A program made the translations under genes and the position numbers. From Solibaculum_A intestinale (GTDB taxonomy: Bacteria > Bacillota > Clostridia > Oscillospirales > Acutalibacteraceae), in contig NZ_JBBMFD010000001.1 in assembly GCF_040096205.1 (NCBI RefSeq), positions 124,001 to 188,000 on the forward strand: a stretch of DNA of 64,000 nt, read 5' to 3'. Every line of letters begins with the position of its first letter. The first letter of the stretch is position 1. Of the stretch, positions 33,797-42,559 are shown piece after piece. A model generated the notes under the pieces. The model was not told where the DNA came from and made no database searches. It worked only from the letters and a program-made list of their open reading frames with translations.

Positions 33797-35116
33797 TTAA
33801 AAATCTAGTTTCCGGTTGTCAATGACGTGCTTGGACTTGCCTTCGCTGCGGGCGATGGCCTTGGGTTCCACCAGCTTAATGTCGGCGGCGATACCCAGCT
33901 TGGAGAGCACCGCATTCTTGATGACCCGCTGGGTTTCCTCCAGCTTGCGCACCTGGTCGGAGAACATGGCGTCGGACATTTCCACCTGTATTTGCAGGGT
34001 GTCCAGGTTGTTGACCCGGTCCACCACCATCAGATAGTGAGGCGCGGTCAGGCCCAGCTCCATGAGCAGGTGTTCCACCTGGGACGGGAAGACGTTGACG
34101 CCGCGGATAATGAGCATGTCGTCGGTGCGGCCGGTGACCTTGGACATCTTGACCAGGGTGCGCCCGCAGGAGCATTTTGCCCGCGACAACGAGCAAATAT
34201 CCCGGGTGCGGTACCGGATGAGAGGCAGCGCTTCTTTAAAAATACAGGTGAACACCAGCTCGCCCGTCGCACCCTCCGGCAGAACCTCGCCAGTATCTGG
34301 ATCAATGATCTCGGGCAGGAACTGGTCCTCGTTGATGTGCATACCGCTCTGCTCCTGGCACTCGAAGGACACGCCCGGGCCCATGATTTCCGAAAGGCCG
34401 TAGATGTCATATGCCTTGATGTTCAAAAGCTTTTCGATTTCCCGGCGCATATGGTCGGTCCAGGGTTCCGCGCCGAAAATGCCCGCCCGCAGATGGGTGG
34501 ACTTGGGATCCACCCCCATGTCCCGCATGGTTTCGCCGATGTACAAGGCGTAGGACGGGGTACAGGCAATGATGTTGGAGCCAAAGTCCTGAATAATCTG
34601 AATCTGGCGCTTGGTATTGCCGGAGGAAACCGGGATGACGGTGGCGCCCAAAGCTTCGCCGCCCGCGTGCAGCCCTAGGCCGCCGGTAAAGAGGCCATAG
34701 CCGTAAGAGACATGGATGTAGTCCTCCTTGGTGCCGCCTGCCGCCACGATGGCGCGTGCCGCATCCGTACCCCAGGCCTCCAGGTCCCGCTTGGTGTATC
34801 CTACCACCGTCTGCTTGCCGGTGGTGCCGGAGGAAGCATGAATACGGGCAAGCTCCGACTTGGGCGCGGCAAACAGGCCGTAGGGGAAGGTGTCCCGCAG
34901 GTCCTGCTTGGTGGTGAAGGGAAGACGGGAAAGATCGTCGAGGGACTTGACGTCGCTGGGCTTGATGCCCATTTCATCAAACTTTTTGCGGTAGAAGGGG
35001 ACGTTGTTGTAGACCCGGTAAACGGTGTCGATCAAACGGAAGGTCTGCAGTGCACGCATCTGCTCCAGAGAATAGGTTTCTTCTTTGCTGAAATAGCGGT
35101 TTTCCATCGGATTCAC
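33797..35116 (-). CDS. paaK: phenylacetate-CoA ligase, copy 1
   Basis: A 439-aa adenylate-forming enzyme: HASSGTTGKQTVVGYT (P-loop), YDIYGLSEIMGPGV (adenine pocket), LPLIRYRTRDI and the C-terminal KVTGRTDDMLIIRGVNVFP. It makes an aryl-acetyl-CoA from the acid, CoA and ATP. In anaerobes this follows oxidative decarboxylation of arylpyruvates, or salvages aryl acids. It is 11 nt from iorB. A second copy at 37473 has the same motifs but differs along its length. Confidence 0.95.
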   Translation of the reverse strand: MNPMENRYFSKEETYSLEQMRALQTFRLIDTVYRVYNNVPFYRKKFDEMGIKPSDVKSLDDLSRLPFTTKQDLRDTFPYGLFAAPKSELARIHASSGTTGKQTVVGYTKRDLEAWGTDAARAIVAAGGTKEDYIHVSYGYGLFTGGLGLHAGGEALGATVIPVSSGNTKRQIQIIQDFGSNIIACTPSYALYIGETMRDMGVDPKSTHLRAGIFGAEPWTDHMRREIEKLLNIKAYDIYGLSEIMGPGVSFECQEQSGMHINEDQFLPEIIDPDTGEVLPEGATGELVFTCIFKEALPLIRYRTRDICSLSRAKCSCGRTLVKMSKVTGRTDDMLIIRGVNVFPSQVEHLLMELGLTAPHYLMVVDRVNNLDTLQIQVEMSDAMFSDQVRKLEETQRVIKNAVLSKLGIAADIKLVEPKAIARSEGKSKHVIDNRKLDF

Positions 35117-35127
35117 ATCCCTTATTC

Positions 35128-35700
35128 TTACATTTTATATCCCAATTCGAAGGCCGCCAGGTTCATGTCGATGAACTTGGGCGGGACCGTCGTCTTGATG
35201 GTCTCGATCCAGTGGTCCTTATCCACATCCATGTACCGAGCCAGCACTCCCATCAGCACTACGTTGACCGCTTTGGAGGAACCGGCCTCCTCGGCTAAGG
35301 GCAGCGCGTCGATAGCGGTCACGTCCACGCCGGACTCCTGCAGCTTTTCCACCAGGTCCTCCGGGTAAGACGCCGCGCCCGTGATCACCGGCATAGGGTC
35401 GATGCACTGGGTGTTGACCACCAGCTTGCCGCCCTTTTTCAGAAACGGAAGCCACCGGGCCGCTTCCAGCTGCTCAAAGGCCAGGATATAGTCAGCCTCG
35501 CCCTTTTCGATGACCGGGGAATGCACCTCATCCCCGTAGCGCACATAGGTCACCACCGAGCCGCCCCGCTGGCTCATGCCGTGAACTTCCGAAACCTTCA
35601 CGTCCAGACCCTTGGAAAGCATGGCGTTCCCAAGCAGGCGGCTTGCCAGCAGCGTACCCTGGCCGCCGACGCCGACGATCATTACACTTGTCACACTCAT
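35128..35700 (-). CDS. iorB: indolepyruvate:ferredoxin oxidoreductase, beta subunit
   Basis: A 190-aa protein of the gamma-domain type of 2-oxoacid:ferredoxin oxidoreductases: MIVGVGGQGTLLASRLLG at the start, then SEVHGMSQRGGSVVTYVRYG and DYILAFEQLEAARWL. Together with the alpha subunit it oxidises aryl pyruvates (from Trp, Tyr, Phe) to aryl-acetyl-CoA and reduces ferredoxin. Its start overlaps the stop of iorA by 4 nt, so translation is coupled. Confidence 0.95.
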   Translation of the reverse strand: MSVTSVMIVGVGGQGTLLASRLLGNAMLSKGLDVKVSEVHGMSQRGGSVVTYVRYGDEVHSPVIEKGEADYILAFEQLEAARWLPFLKKGGKLVVNTQCIDPMPVITGAASYPEDLVEKLQESGVDVTAIDALPLAEEAGSSKAVNVVLMGVLARYMDVDKDHWIETIKTTVPPKFIDMNLAAFELGYKM

Positions 35701-37454
35701 TTGTCTGCCTCCCCGCCCACAATGGCGCCGAATTTACACAGGTCCTCGCACAGGCCGCAGCCCACGCACTGGGTATGGTCGATAACCGCCTTGCCCTCCC
35801 TCATGGAGATAGCCGGACAGCCGATGCGCAGGCAAGCCTTGCAGCTTCTGCACTTCTCCCGGTCCACTTTCAAAGAGGGCTTATGCTTGACGTATTTGAG
35901 CAGCGCGCAGGGGCGCCGGGCAATGATGACCGACGGCTCCTCCACCGCCAGCTCCTCCTTGAGGGCCTTCTGGGTTTCTTTGAGATCATAGGGGTCCACC
36001 ACCCGTACCCGGTGGATGCCCACGGCCTGCACCAGCTTTTCCAGGCTGACCGCCGCCGTGGGGTCGCCCTTGATGGTGTAGCCGGTGGTGGGATTTTGCT
36101 GATGGCCGGTCATGCCGGTGATGGAATTATCCAGGATCACGATGGTGGAAATGCCCTTGTTATAGGCAATGTCGATCAAACTGGTGATGCCGGAATGGAT
36201 GAAGGTGGAGTCGCCGATGACGGCCACCGCCTTTTTCGCCTGTTCGGCGCCCCTAGCGGTATTAAACCCATGCAGACCGGAAACCGACGCGCCCATGCAC
36301 ACGCAGGTATCAATGGCGGAGAGAGGGGGCTGGGAGCCTAAGGTGTAGCAGCCGATGTCGCCGCTGACGAACACGTTCTCCCGCTTTAAGGCATAGAAAA
36401 GACCACGGTGGGGACAGCCGCAGCACATAACGGGCGGACGCACCGGAATCTCATCTTTGAGTGAGAGCGTCTGTTTCTCTTCGCCCAAAATTTTCTCTGC
36501 CACAATCGCCTGGGACAGTTCGCCCGTCAAGGGGAACAACTCCTTGCCGATGACCGAGATGCCGAACTTGCGGCAGTGGGTTTCTATGATGTCGTCAAGC
36601 TCCTCGACCACATAAACCTTGTCGCACTTGGCGGCAAAGTCCTCAATGAGCTTGACCGGCAGGGGATTGACCATCCCGAGTTTTAAGTAAGAGGCGTTTT
36701 CTCCCAGCGCTTCCTTGGCGTACTGGTAAGAGGCGCCCGAAGCGATGATGCCGATGGACGTATCATAATATTCTGTGCGGTTTAAATCGCAGAATTCTGC
36801 AAACTCTGCAAGAGCCTTCATCCGCTTTTCCACAAACACATGGCGTCCCCGTGCCATAGCGGGCATCATCACGTTTTTCGCCGGGTTTTTCACGTATTCC
36901 TTCAGCGGCGGCTCCACCCGGTCGGTGGTTTCCACCAGGCTGCGGGAATGGGAAATGCGGGTGCATAGCCGGATGAAAAACGGTGTGTCGTATTCCTCCG
37001 ACAACTCGAAGGCACGCTTGGTAAAGGCAAGACATTCCGCCGAGTCAGCCGGTTCCAGCATGGGGATTTTCGACGCGATGGCGTGGTGGCGGGAATCCTG
37101 CTCGTTCTGAGAGGAGTGCATGCCCGGATCGTCCGCCACGGCAATGACCAGGCCGCCGTTAACGCCGGTGTAGGACGCGGTGTAAAGAGGGTCGGCCGCC
37201 ACGTTGAGCCCCACGTGCTTCATGGCCGAGAAGGCGCGGGCGCCGCCCATGGACGCGCCGATAGCCACCTCGCAGGCAACCTTTTCGTTGGGCGCCCACT
37301 CGGAGTACATCTCATCGTAGGTGGCGGCGTATTCGGTGATTTCGGTGCTGGGGGTGCCGGGATAGCTGGAAATGACGCGGCATCCGGCCTCGTAAAGGCC
37401 GCGGGCAACCGCTTCATTTCCCAGAAATAGCTTTTTCAAAGATAGAACCTCCAA
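35697..37454 (-). CDS. iorA: indolepyruvate:ferredoxin oxidoreductase, alpha subunit
   Basis: A 585-aa fusion of pyrimidine- and pyrophosphate-type TPP domains. The TPP region reads GDIGCYTLGSQPPLSAIDTCVCMGASV, followed by SVAVIGDSTF-like and DNSITGMTGHQQNPTTG. The C-terminus has a two-cluster ferredoxin domain (CRSCKACLRIGC and CVGCGLCEDLC). It couples oxidative decarboxylation of aryl pyruvates to ferredoxin reduction in the cytoplasm. It lies between the two phenylacetate-CoA ligase genes. Confidence 0.96.
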   Translation of the reverse strand: MEVLSLKKLFLGNEAVARGLYEAGCRVISSYPGTPSTEITEYAATYDEMYSEWAPNEKVACEVAIGASMGGARAFSAMKHVGLNVAADPLYTASYTGVNGGLVIAVADDPGMHSSQNEQDSRHHAIASKIPMLEPADSAECLAFTKRAFELSEEYDTPFFIRLCTRISHSRSLVETTDRVEPPLKEYVKNPAKNVMMPAMARGRHVFVEKRMKALAEFAEFCDLNRTEYYDTSIGIIASGASYQYAKEALGENASYLKLGMVNPLPVKLIEDFAAKCDKVYVVEELDDIIETHCRKFGISVIGKELFPLTGELSQAIVAEKILGEEKQTLSLKDEIPVRPPVMCCGCPHRGLFYALKRENVFVSGDIGCYTLGSQPPLSAIDTCVCMGASVSGLHGFNTARGAEQAKKAVAVIGDSTFIHSGITSLIDIAYNKGISTIVILDNSITGMTGHQQNPTTGYTIKGDPTAAVSLEKLVQAVGIHRVRVVDPYDLKETQKALKEELAVEEPSVIIARRPCALLKYVKHKPSLKVDREKCRSCKACLRIGCPAISMREGKAVIDHTQCVGCGLCEDLCKFGAIVGGEADK

Positions 37455-37472
37455 ATCTATGGTGTTGAGTTG

Positions 37473-38783
37473 TTATTGGTTGCTGTCGACCTGGCGTAAA
37501 TCCAAAATGCGCTTAGCCTTGCCCTGGAACCGTTCCAGGGTTTTCGGCTCCACAAGGCTGATTTTGGTTTCAATGCCCAGGACGCTCTTGAGCTTGTCAT
37601 GAATCTTGCGCTGGAGCCGTTCAAGCTCGCTGTAGCGGTCGAGCACCTCGCCGCTGATAAGCTCCACTTTTACTTCCAGGGTGTCCGCAAAGCCTTCCCT
37701 GCGCACCACCAGCTGGTAGTGGGGGCCGATGTGGTCCATCCCTACCAGAACGCTTTCAATCTGGGTGGGGAAGACGTTGACGCCGCGGATTTTGAGCATG
37801 TCGTCGGTGCGCCCGGTAACCTTGTCCATGCGGGCGCTGGTGCGGCCGCATGCGCAGGGCTCGTAGTTGAGGCGGGAAATATCCTTGGTGCGGTAACGCA
37901 GCATGGGGATGCCTTCCTTGGTCAGAGTGGTCATCACCAGCTCGCCCGACTCGCCTGCATCCTTGTTTTCCAGCGTAACCGGGTCGATGATTTCCGGCAG
38001 GTAATGGTCCTCGGCAATGTGCAGCCCACAGCGCTTGATGCACTCGCCGGACACGCCCGGGCCCATAATCTCGGAAAGGCCGTAGTTGTCGGTAGCGAAG
38101 AGGCCCCACACCTTCTCAATCTGCGCGCGCATCTCGGGGGTACAGCCCTCCGACCCGAACAGACCGATGCGCACCTTATAGTCGCTCATGGGATAGCCGC
38201 TTTCCTTGGCCGATTCGCCCATATATAGGGCATAGGACGGGGTGGCCACCAAGCCGGTCACCTTCATGTCCCTAAGAAGCATCAGCTGCTTTTCGGTATT
38301 GCCGGAAGAGGCGGGGATGACCGTACAGCCGATGCGTTCCAGGCCGTAATGCAGCCCGAGTGCGCCGGTAAAGAGGCCATAGCCGAAGGAAATCTGGAAA
38401 ATGTCCTCGTCGGTGACACCCACGGCCACCGCGATGCGGGCCACCTGGTCGGCCCAGTTGTTCAAATCGTTTCTGGTATAGCCGACGATGGTGGGTTTGC
38501 CGGTGGTACCCGAGGAAGCATGCACCCGCACGATCTTTTTCATGTCCGCGCCGAACAGCCCTGTGGGATAATTGTCCCGAATGTCCGCCTTTGTAGTGAA
38601 CGGTATGTACGTAACGTCCGATAGGGACTTGATCTTCTCCGCCGTGACGCCCGCTTCCCCCAGCCGCTTCGCGTAAAACGGAACGTTGCGGATGGAGTAA
38701 TCCACAATCCATTTCAGCCGCTCCAGCTGCAGCGCTTCCAGCTCCCTGCGGGGCATGGTTTCGATTTCCTTTTGCCAGAACAT
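37473..38783 (-). CDS. paaK: phenylacetate-CoA ligase, copy 2
   Basis: A 436-aa ligase with HASSGTTGKPTIVGYT, NYGLSEIMGPGV, IPMLRYRTKDI and KVTGRTDDMLKIRGVNVFPTQIE. It is first in the operon, 18 nt before iorA. Two diverged ligases may act on different aryl acids (phenyl-, hydroxyphenyl- or indole-acetate) or run the reverse, ATP-forming direction; the sequence does not decide. The ATG used has AGAGGTG upstream; a longer frame starting 13 codons earlier lacks a site. Confidence 0.95.
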   Translation of the reverse strand: MFWQKEIETMPRRELEALQLERLKWIVDYSIRNVPFYAKRLGEAGVTAEKIKSLSDVTYIPFTTKADIRDNYPTGLFGADMKKIVRVHASSGTTGKPTIVGYTRNDLNNWADQVARIAVAVGVTDEDIFQISFGYGLFTGALGLHYGLERIGCTVIPASSGNTEKQLMLLRDMKVTGLVATPSYALYMGESAKESGYPMSDYKVRIGLFGSEGCTPEMRAQIEKVWGLFATDNYGLSEIMGPGVSGECIKRCGLHIAEDHYLPEIIDPVTLENKDAGESGELVMTTLTKEGIPMLRYRTKDISRLNYEPCACGRTSARMDKVTGRTDDMLKIRGVNVFPTQIESVLVGMDHIGPHYQLVVRREGFADTLEVKVELISGEVLDRYSELERLQRKIHDKLKSVLGIETKISLVEPKTLERFQGKAKRILDLRQVDSNQ

Positions 38784-38839
38784 GACAGCACCTCTTCGTA
38801 AATGGTTTGAAAATGAATGCACTTTCTACAATATCTACT

Positions 38840-38868
38840 ATTTTGCCACAAAAAGCGCTAAAGTTCAA
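38840..38868 (-). promoter_or_regulatory. promoter of the paaK/ior operon
   Basis: On the minus strand TTGAAC and CAAAAT are spaced by 17 bp, ~55 nt before the first ligase start. The -10 is imperfect. No operator was identified. Confidence 0.55.
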
Positions 38869-38971
38869 TAAAGAATTTGCAGCAAGATGCAAATGGCCTG
38901 ATATTCCAGACAGGAAGATGGGGTGTTCGGCCAGTCTCGGAAGAAAAAAGCGAATTTGTCCGGGTTTCGCA

Positions 38972-39000
38972 TTGCCATTGTCTATTATTTCCGCTATACT
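38972..39000 (+). promoter_or_regulatory. promoter of the DMT transporter gene
   Basis: TTGCCA and TATACT are spaced by 17 bp, ~35 nt before the ATG. Confidence 0.65.
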
Positions 39001-39035
39001 AATAAAATTACCGTTTACGATACAGGAGAGAGAAT

Positions 39036-39992
39036 ATGAAGCGCAAATGGAACATGACCGATCCCAAAGTTGTCTTTTTGCTGGCGATGCTGTGCTGCTT
39101 TCTGTGGGGAAGCGCCACCCCCGCCATTAAAATCGGCTACCAGATGTTTCACATTGAAAATTCAGATACCACCAGTATCATTCTGTTCGCGGGAATTCGG
39201 TTTTTCCTGGCGGGAATGCTGGTAATTTTGTTTCAAAGCGTGATGCAAAGGCGGTTCTTAAAACCGCAGATCAAGGCGATTCCCGCGATCTTTTCCCTGT
39301 CTCTGGCACAGACCGCGGTGCAGTACCTGTTCTTTTACATCGGCCTTGCCCACACCAGCGGCGTCCACGGCACCATCATTTCGGGAACAGGAGGTTTTTT
39401 CTCCATCCTTATGGCGAGCCTTTTGTTCCGGTACGAAAAGCTCACGGGAGCGAAAATTTTCGGCTGCGTCATCGGCTTTGCCGGAATTGTGGTGATGAAC
39501 TTGTCGGGCTCGAGCAGTGAGGGCTTTTTCCAGGTTTCCCTGTTGGGAGAAGGCTTTGTTCTGTTTTCCCAGCTTTCCTATGCCTTGTCCGGCATCCTGG
39601 TCAAGCGCTTTTCCTCTAAGTTCGACGTGGTGATGCTCAGCGGCTGGCAGTTCGTGCTGGGCGGAATTATTATGATGGCGGTGGGCTTTGCCTGCGGAGG
39701 CCGGGTGGATTTGGTTTCCGATCCTTCCGCCTACCTGCTGCTGCTTTACATGGCGCTGATTTCGGCGGTGGCCTACTCGGTGTGGGGCATCCTTCTCAAA
39801 TACAATCCCGTCAGCCGTGTGACCATCTTCACCTTCCTGACGCCCTTGTTCGGCGTGCTCCTTTCCGCCATCTTCCTGGGAGAGGCCCAGCAGGCTCTCT
39901 CGTTCAAAACCCTGATTGCCCTGGTTTTCGTCTGCGTCGGCATTTATGCTGTCAACCGCAACGCGGGCAAAAAAGAGTCGGCGCTCAAATAA
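39036..39992 (+). CDS. EamA/DMT-family transporter
   Basis: A 318-aa protein with ten predicted helices in two EamA repeats, beginning with a cytoplasmic basic stretch and the helix VVFLLAMLCCFLWGSATPAIKIGY. The second repeat has ALSGILVKRFSSKFDVVMLSGWQFVLGG. EamA carriers export amino acids, purines or related metabolites; the substrate is unknown. The ATG has GGAGAG upstream and the gene has its own promoter. It is followed by the degenerate CRISPR-like cluster. Confidence 0.92.
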   Translation: MKRKWNMTDPKVVFLLAMLCCFLWGSATPAIKIGYQMFHIENSDTTSIILFAGIRFFLAGMLVILFQSVMQRRFLKPQIKAIPAIFSLSLAQTAVQYLFFYIGLAHTSGVHGTIISGTGGFFSILMASLLFRYEKLTGAKIFGCVIGFAGIVVMNLSGSSSEGFFQVSLLGEGFVLFSQLSYALSGILVKRFSSKFDVVMLSGWQFVLGGIIMMAVGFACGGRVDLVSDPSAYLLLLYMALISAVAYSVWGILLKYNPVSRVTIFTFLTPLFGVLLSAIFLGEAQQALSFKTLIALVFVCVGIYAVNRNAGKKESALK

Positions 39993-40024
39993 GTAGGACG
40001 GGGAACGCTATGTCGCCTACCCCG

Positions 40025-40280
40025 GTCGCTCCCTGCATAGGAGCGCGGATGGAAATCATCTATACGGCACCTCTCTTTCCGGATTGCCGGGTCACGCAAA
40101 GCGTGCGGGTTGAAATAGCATTTCGGCGGTCTGTATGTCGGCGACCTGTTTTACACGCTTCTTTTGAAGCGTGTAAAAAGCCCGCCGCTCGCACCGCTTT
40201 GGCACATGCGTTTGTCCTGCTGATTGCAGAGCCTGTGGATGAAAACGCTGCGCTTGTAACGAAAGCGCGCGGATTGAAAT
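40025..40280 (+). repeat. degenerate CRISPR-like repeat cluster A
   Basis: The unit at 40025-40056 is 32 nt, begins GTCGCTCCC and ends GGATGGAAAT. It matches the intact array repeat at most positions. A second unit at 40091-40116 (GTCACGC ... GCGGGTTGAAAT) is 34 nt later and has lost ~6 nt of the hairpin. A third ends GCGCGGATTGAAAT at 40280. A palindrome (ACACGCTTC, TTTT, GAAGCGTGT) at 40152-40173 sits where another unit would be. It fills the 316-nt gap between two genes. It could be a decayed array or a dispersed repeat family. Confidence 0.6.
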
Positions 40281-40308
40281 GTGGACTTTTTTGCAAGGAG
40301 GGACTTTT

Positions 40309-41121
40309 GTGTTTCGTGCGGATCTTCATATTCACACGACCATGTCGGACGGCAGCATGACCGCCCCTGAAATTGCCGCGCGTGCGGCAAAGCTGGGACT
40401 GACTCACATCGCCTTCACCGACCATGATACCACCGAAGGAGCAAAAGAGGCGGTTTTGAGCGCCCGGGAGCAAGGGCTTCATGCGGTGCCAGCGGTGGAG
40501 ATTTCCGCCTTTCTCCCTTCGCTTGGGACCAAGGCCCACATTCTTGGCTATGGGTACCGGCACAACGCCCACATTGAAGCGTTGTCCGCCCCGACCCGGC
40601 AAAGGCGCCACCAGAACAGCCTTTGGCAGATCGGGGTGCTGCAGCAGCTGGGCTACACCATTTCCGAGGAGCTGGTGCGTCCATTTTCCCACGGGGTTCT
40701 TTATAAGCAGCATATCATGGATTATCTTGTGAAAACCGGGCAGGCGGACGACTTATTCGGGGAAACCTTCCGCCGCCTGTTTGGAAAAGGCGGACCCTGT
40801 TATTCCACCATCGAGTATGTCAACGCGCTCGACGCGGTACAGGCGATTACAGCCGACGGGGGCCGGGCGGTGCTCGCCCATCCGGGCCAGCAGCACAACC
40901 TATCTGCCGTGCCCATGCTGGTGGAGGCGGGCTTAGCCGGGATTGAACTGGATCACCGGTCCAACACGGCGGCGGACCGGGAAGAAATCCACACGCTCTG
41001 CCGGAAATACGGCTTGGTCAAAACCGGCGGGAGCGACTTTCACGGCCGCTACAGCCGTCCCGATTCGGAGCTTGGTGGGCACCTGGCGGACGATTCCAGC
41101 CAGGTTTTGTTCGAGACATAA
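40309..41121 (+). CDS. PHP-domain phosphoesterase
   Basis: A 270-aa PHP protein with its metal motifs: DLHIHTTMSDGSM, AFTDHDT, the HILGYGY segment, VLAHPGQQ and GGSDFHG. PHP domains hydrolyse phosphodiesters or phosphomonoesters (for example 3',5'-nucleotide bisphosphates or RNA ends), so this is likely a small-molecule or oligonucleotide phosphatase like YciV. The start is GTG with AAGGAGG 7 nt upstream. Confidence 0.93.
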   Translation: MFRADLHIHTTMSDGSMTAPEIAARAAKLGLTHIAFTDHDTTEGAKEAVLSAREQGLHAVPAVEISAFLPSLGTKAHILGYGYRHNAHIEALSAPTRQRRHQNSLWQIGVLQQLGYTISEELVRPFSHGVLYKQHIMDYLVKTGQADDLFGETFRRLFGKGGPCYSTIEYVNALDAVQAITADGGRAVLAHPGQQHNLSAVPMLVEAGLAGIELDHRSNTAADREEIHTLCRKYGLVKTGGSDFHGRYSRPDSELGGHLADDSSQVLFET

Positions 41122-41141
41122 CCACCGGGTAAGCGGTGGTT
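41120..41141 (+). terminator. weak hairpin after the PHP gene
   Basis: AACCACC and GGTGGTT arms around GGGTAAGC directly follow the stop codon. No T-run of note follows, so termination is doubtful. Confidence 0.4.
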
Positions 41142-41300
41142 TGCGTCAGTCATATAAAGGTATATTACCGGTCACCATCAAAGGTGGACCAAACCACATG
41201 ATTTGCCCGATGGCCTGTAAACGGACGGATTTCCGTTCGAACGAAAGCTTTTCGTGCATGGCGATTTTACCGAAATAGCCGGTGGCTTTTCTAACCAATC

Positions 41301-41340
41301 AAAAGCAGGGGTCAGACATTTACGTCTGGCCCCTGCTTTT
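41301..41340. terminator. bidirectional terminator
   Basis: AAAAGCAGGGG(T)CAGAC pairs with GTCTG(G)CCCCTGCTTTT around a 6-nt loop, at the end of the nucleotidyltransferase-like gene. Between 41142 and 41300 nothing else was recognised. Confidence 0.88.
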
Positions 41341-41999
41341 TAGCGAAGCGGTCCTCCGCTTTGCCGGCTCAGGTAAGCCTCGATCATAGCAATACGATCC
41401 TGCCGGTTTCGTCTTTTTTCTACCTCCAGCCGCAGCTTAACCGGCTCGCAAAACAGCTCGTACCCGTTCCAGCTTTCTTTCACATAGGGATGGCGGTCCT
41501 TGTCGTTTCTTTCGTCCGCCACCAGGTCGATTTGTTCCCCGTCAAGACACAGGCGGCCGAAATAACGGGTGGCCCAGCTGTCACCCAGATCCTGAAAAGG
41601 CTCTACGACCTCATCCATAAAAAGATCGCGCGTCTGGTAAAATTGATCGGAGCGCACAAAGATATCTAGGTCATGGGGAAGAAGGGGCATCCCCCGCACC
41701 GCCTCACAGCCGCTCCCGGTGAGATACCATTCGATCCCGTGGCTTTGGCAGACCCGGGCAAAATGGGTCAGCGCCAAAGCCCAGGATTCCCCTTGGTTTG
41801 TGAACATGTTTTCAGCCAGCCGGGGAAAATTGCGCAGAATCTGGCCACATTCCGGATACTGGCCGGCAAACCGCTTGACAAACCGGCCGTCTTCTTCCTG
41901 AAAGCAGGCTTCCCGGATCGTATTTTGAAGTCCTTCATCTTCGACGGCTTCCACGCATAACGTCAACCGATCGTCCTCGAGGAAGGCTTTTGCCACCAT
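41340..41999 (-). CDS. nucleotidyltransferase-fold protein, function unknown
   Basis: A 219-aa protein. The central part reads IEWYLTGSGCEAVRGMPLLPHDLDIFV, which resembles the LTGS...DxDI core of minimal nucleotidyltransferase folds, and is followed by QIDLVAD. The N-terminal 100 residues are an unrelated acidic domain. It may be an inactive or substrate-specific member; no known partner is next to it. The ATG has AAGGAGG upstream; the open frame extends 15 codons further without support. Confidence 0.65.
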   Translation of the reverse strand: MVAKAFLEDDRLTLCVEAVEDEGLQNTIREACFQEEDGRFVKRFAGQYPECGQILRNFPRLAENMFTNQGESWALALTHFARVCQSHGIEWYLTGSGCEAVRGMPLLPHDLDIFVRSDQFYQTRDLFMDEVVEPFQDLGDSWATRYFGRLCLDGEQIDLVADERNDKDRHPYVKESWNGYELFCEPVKLRLEVEKRRNRQDRIAMIEAYLSRQSGGPLR

Positions 42000-42035
42000 T
42001 GTTCTTTCCTCCTTGCTGTTTCTAGGGAAACAGAA

Positions 42036-42071
42036 AAGCCGCAAACGGCAGATTTCTGCTGTTTGCGGCTT
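42036..42071 (-). terminator. terminator of the asd-dap operon
   Basis: AAGCCGCAAAC...GCAG pairs with CTGC...GTTTGCGGCTT with one mismatch, followed by TTTTC on the minus strand. Confidence 0.85.
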
Positions 42072-42085
42072 ATTCGTCCCTCGCC

Positions 42086-42547
42086 TTATTCGAAAATCTT
42101 CTCGATGGCGTCCACGATCTGCTGATAGTCCGCCTTGGTGATGAGAAGGGAAATGTCCGCTTCCGAAGTGGTAATCAGGCGGATGTCCGCCCCGACGCTG
42201 GCCGCCGCCTGGAACACCTTCGCCGCCACGCCCGATTCGATGCGCATGGCCTCGCCGTAAACGGAAATCTTTACGTTCGAACTGCTGACCACGGGCTTAA
42301 TGTCGGGCGTCTGGGTGCGAAACTGGGAAATGAGCTTTAGAAGCCGGCCCAAATCCTCGTCGGACACGGTAAAGGACAACGCGGATTTCCCTCCAAGGGG
42401 CGCCGCCTGGGCAATCATATCCACATTGATCTTTTCCGCTGCGATGCGCTCGAAAATGGAGGCGGTGAACGCGAAATCGGTGGGATTGGTCTCCAAAGTA
42501 ACCATAGTCACGTCTTCGGTAACCGAGATGTTCTGAATGATCTTCAT
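42086..42547 (-). CDS. ACT-domain protein resembling the aspartate kinase regulatory part
   Basis: A 153-aa protein with two ACT-like units, beginning VTEDVTMVTLETNPTDFAFTASIFERIA and later VKISVYGEAMRIESGVAAKVFQAAASVGADIRLITTSE. The layout matches the regulatory half of aspartate kinases without the kinase part. It is last in the asd-dapA-dapB operon, which suggests amino-acid sensing for the lysine branch, for example as a subunit added to a kinase encoded elsewhere. Confidence 0.85.
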   Translation of the reverse strand: MKIIQNISVTEDVTMVTLETNPTDFAFTASIFERIAAEKINVDMIAQAAPLGGKSALSFTVSDEDLGRLLKLISQFRTQTPDIKPVVSSSNVKISVYGEAMRIESGVAAKVFQAAASVGADIRLITTSEADISLLITKADYQQIVDAIEKIFE

Positions 42548-42559
42548 CGCAATCGCTCC

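Noticed and set aside
33797..38783. The two phenylacetate-CoA ligase genes as an assembly duplication
   Set aside because: They share motifs but differ in sequence along their length, and have different neighbours.
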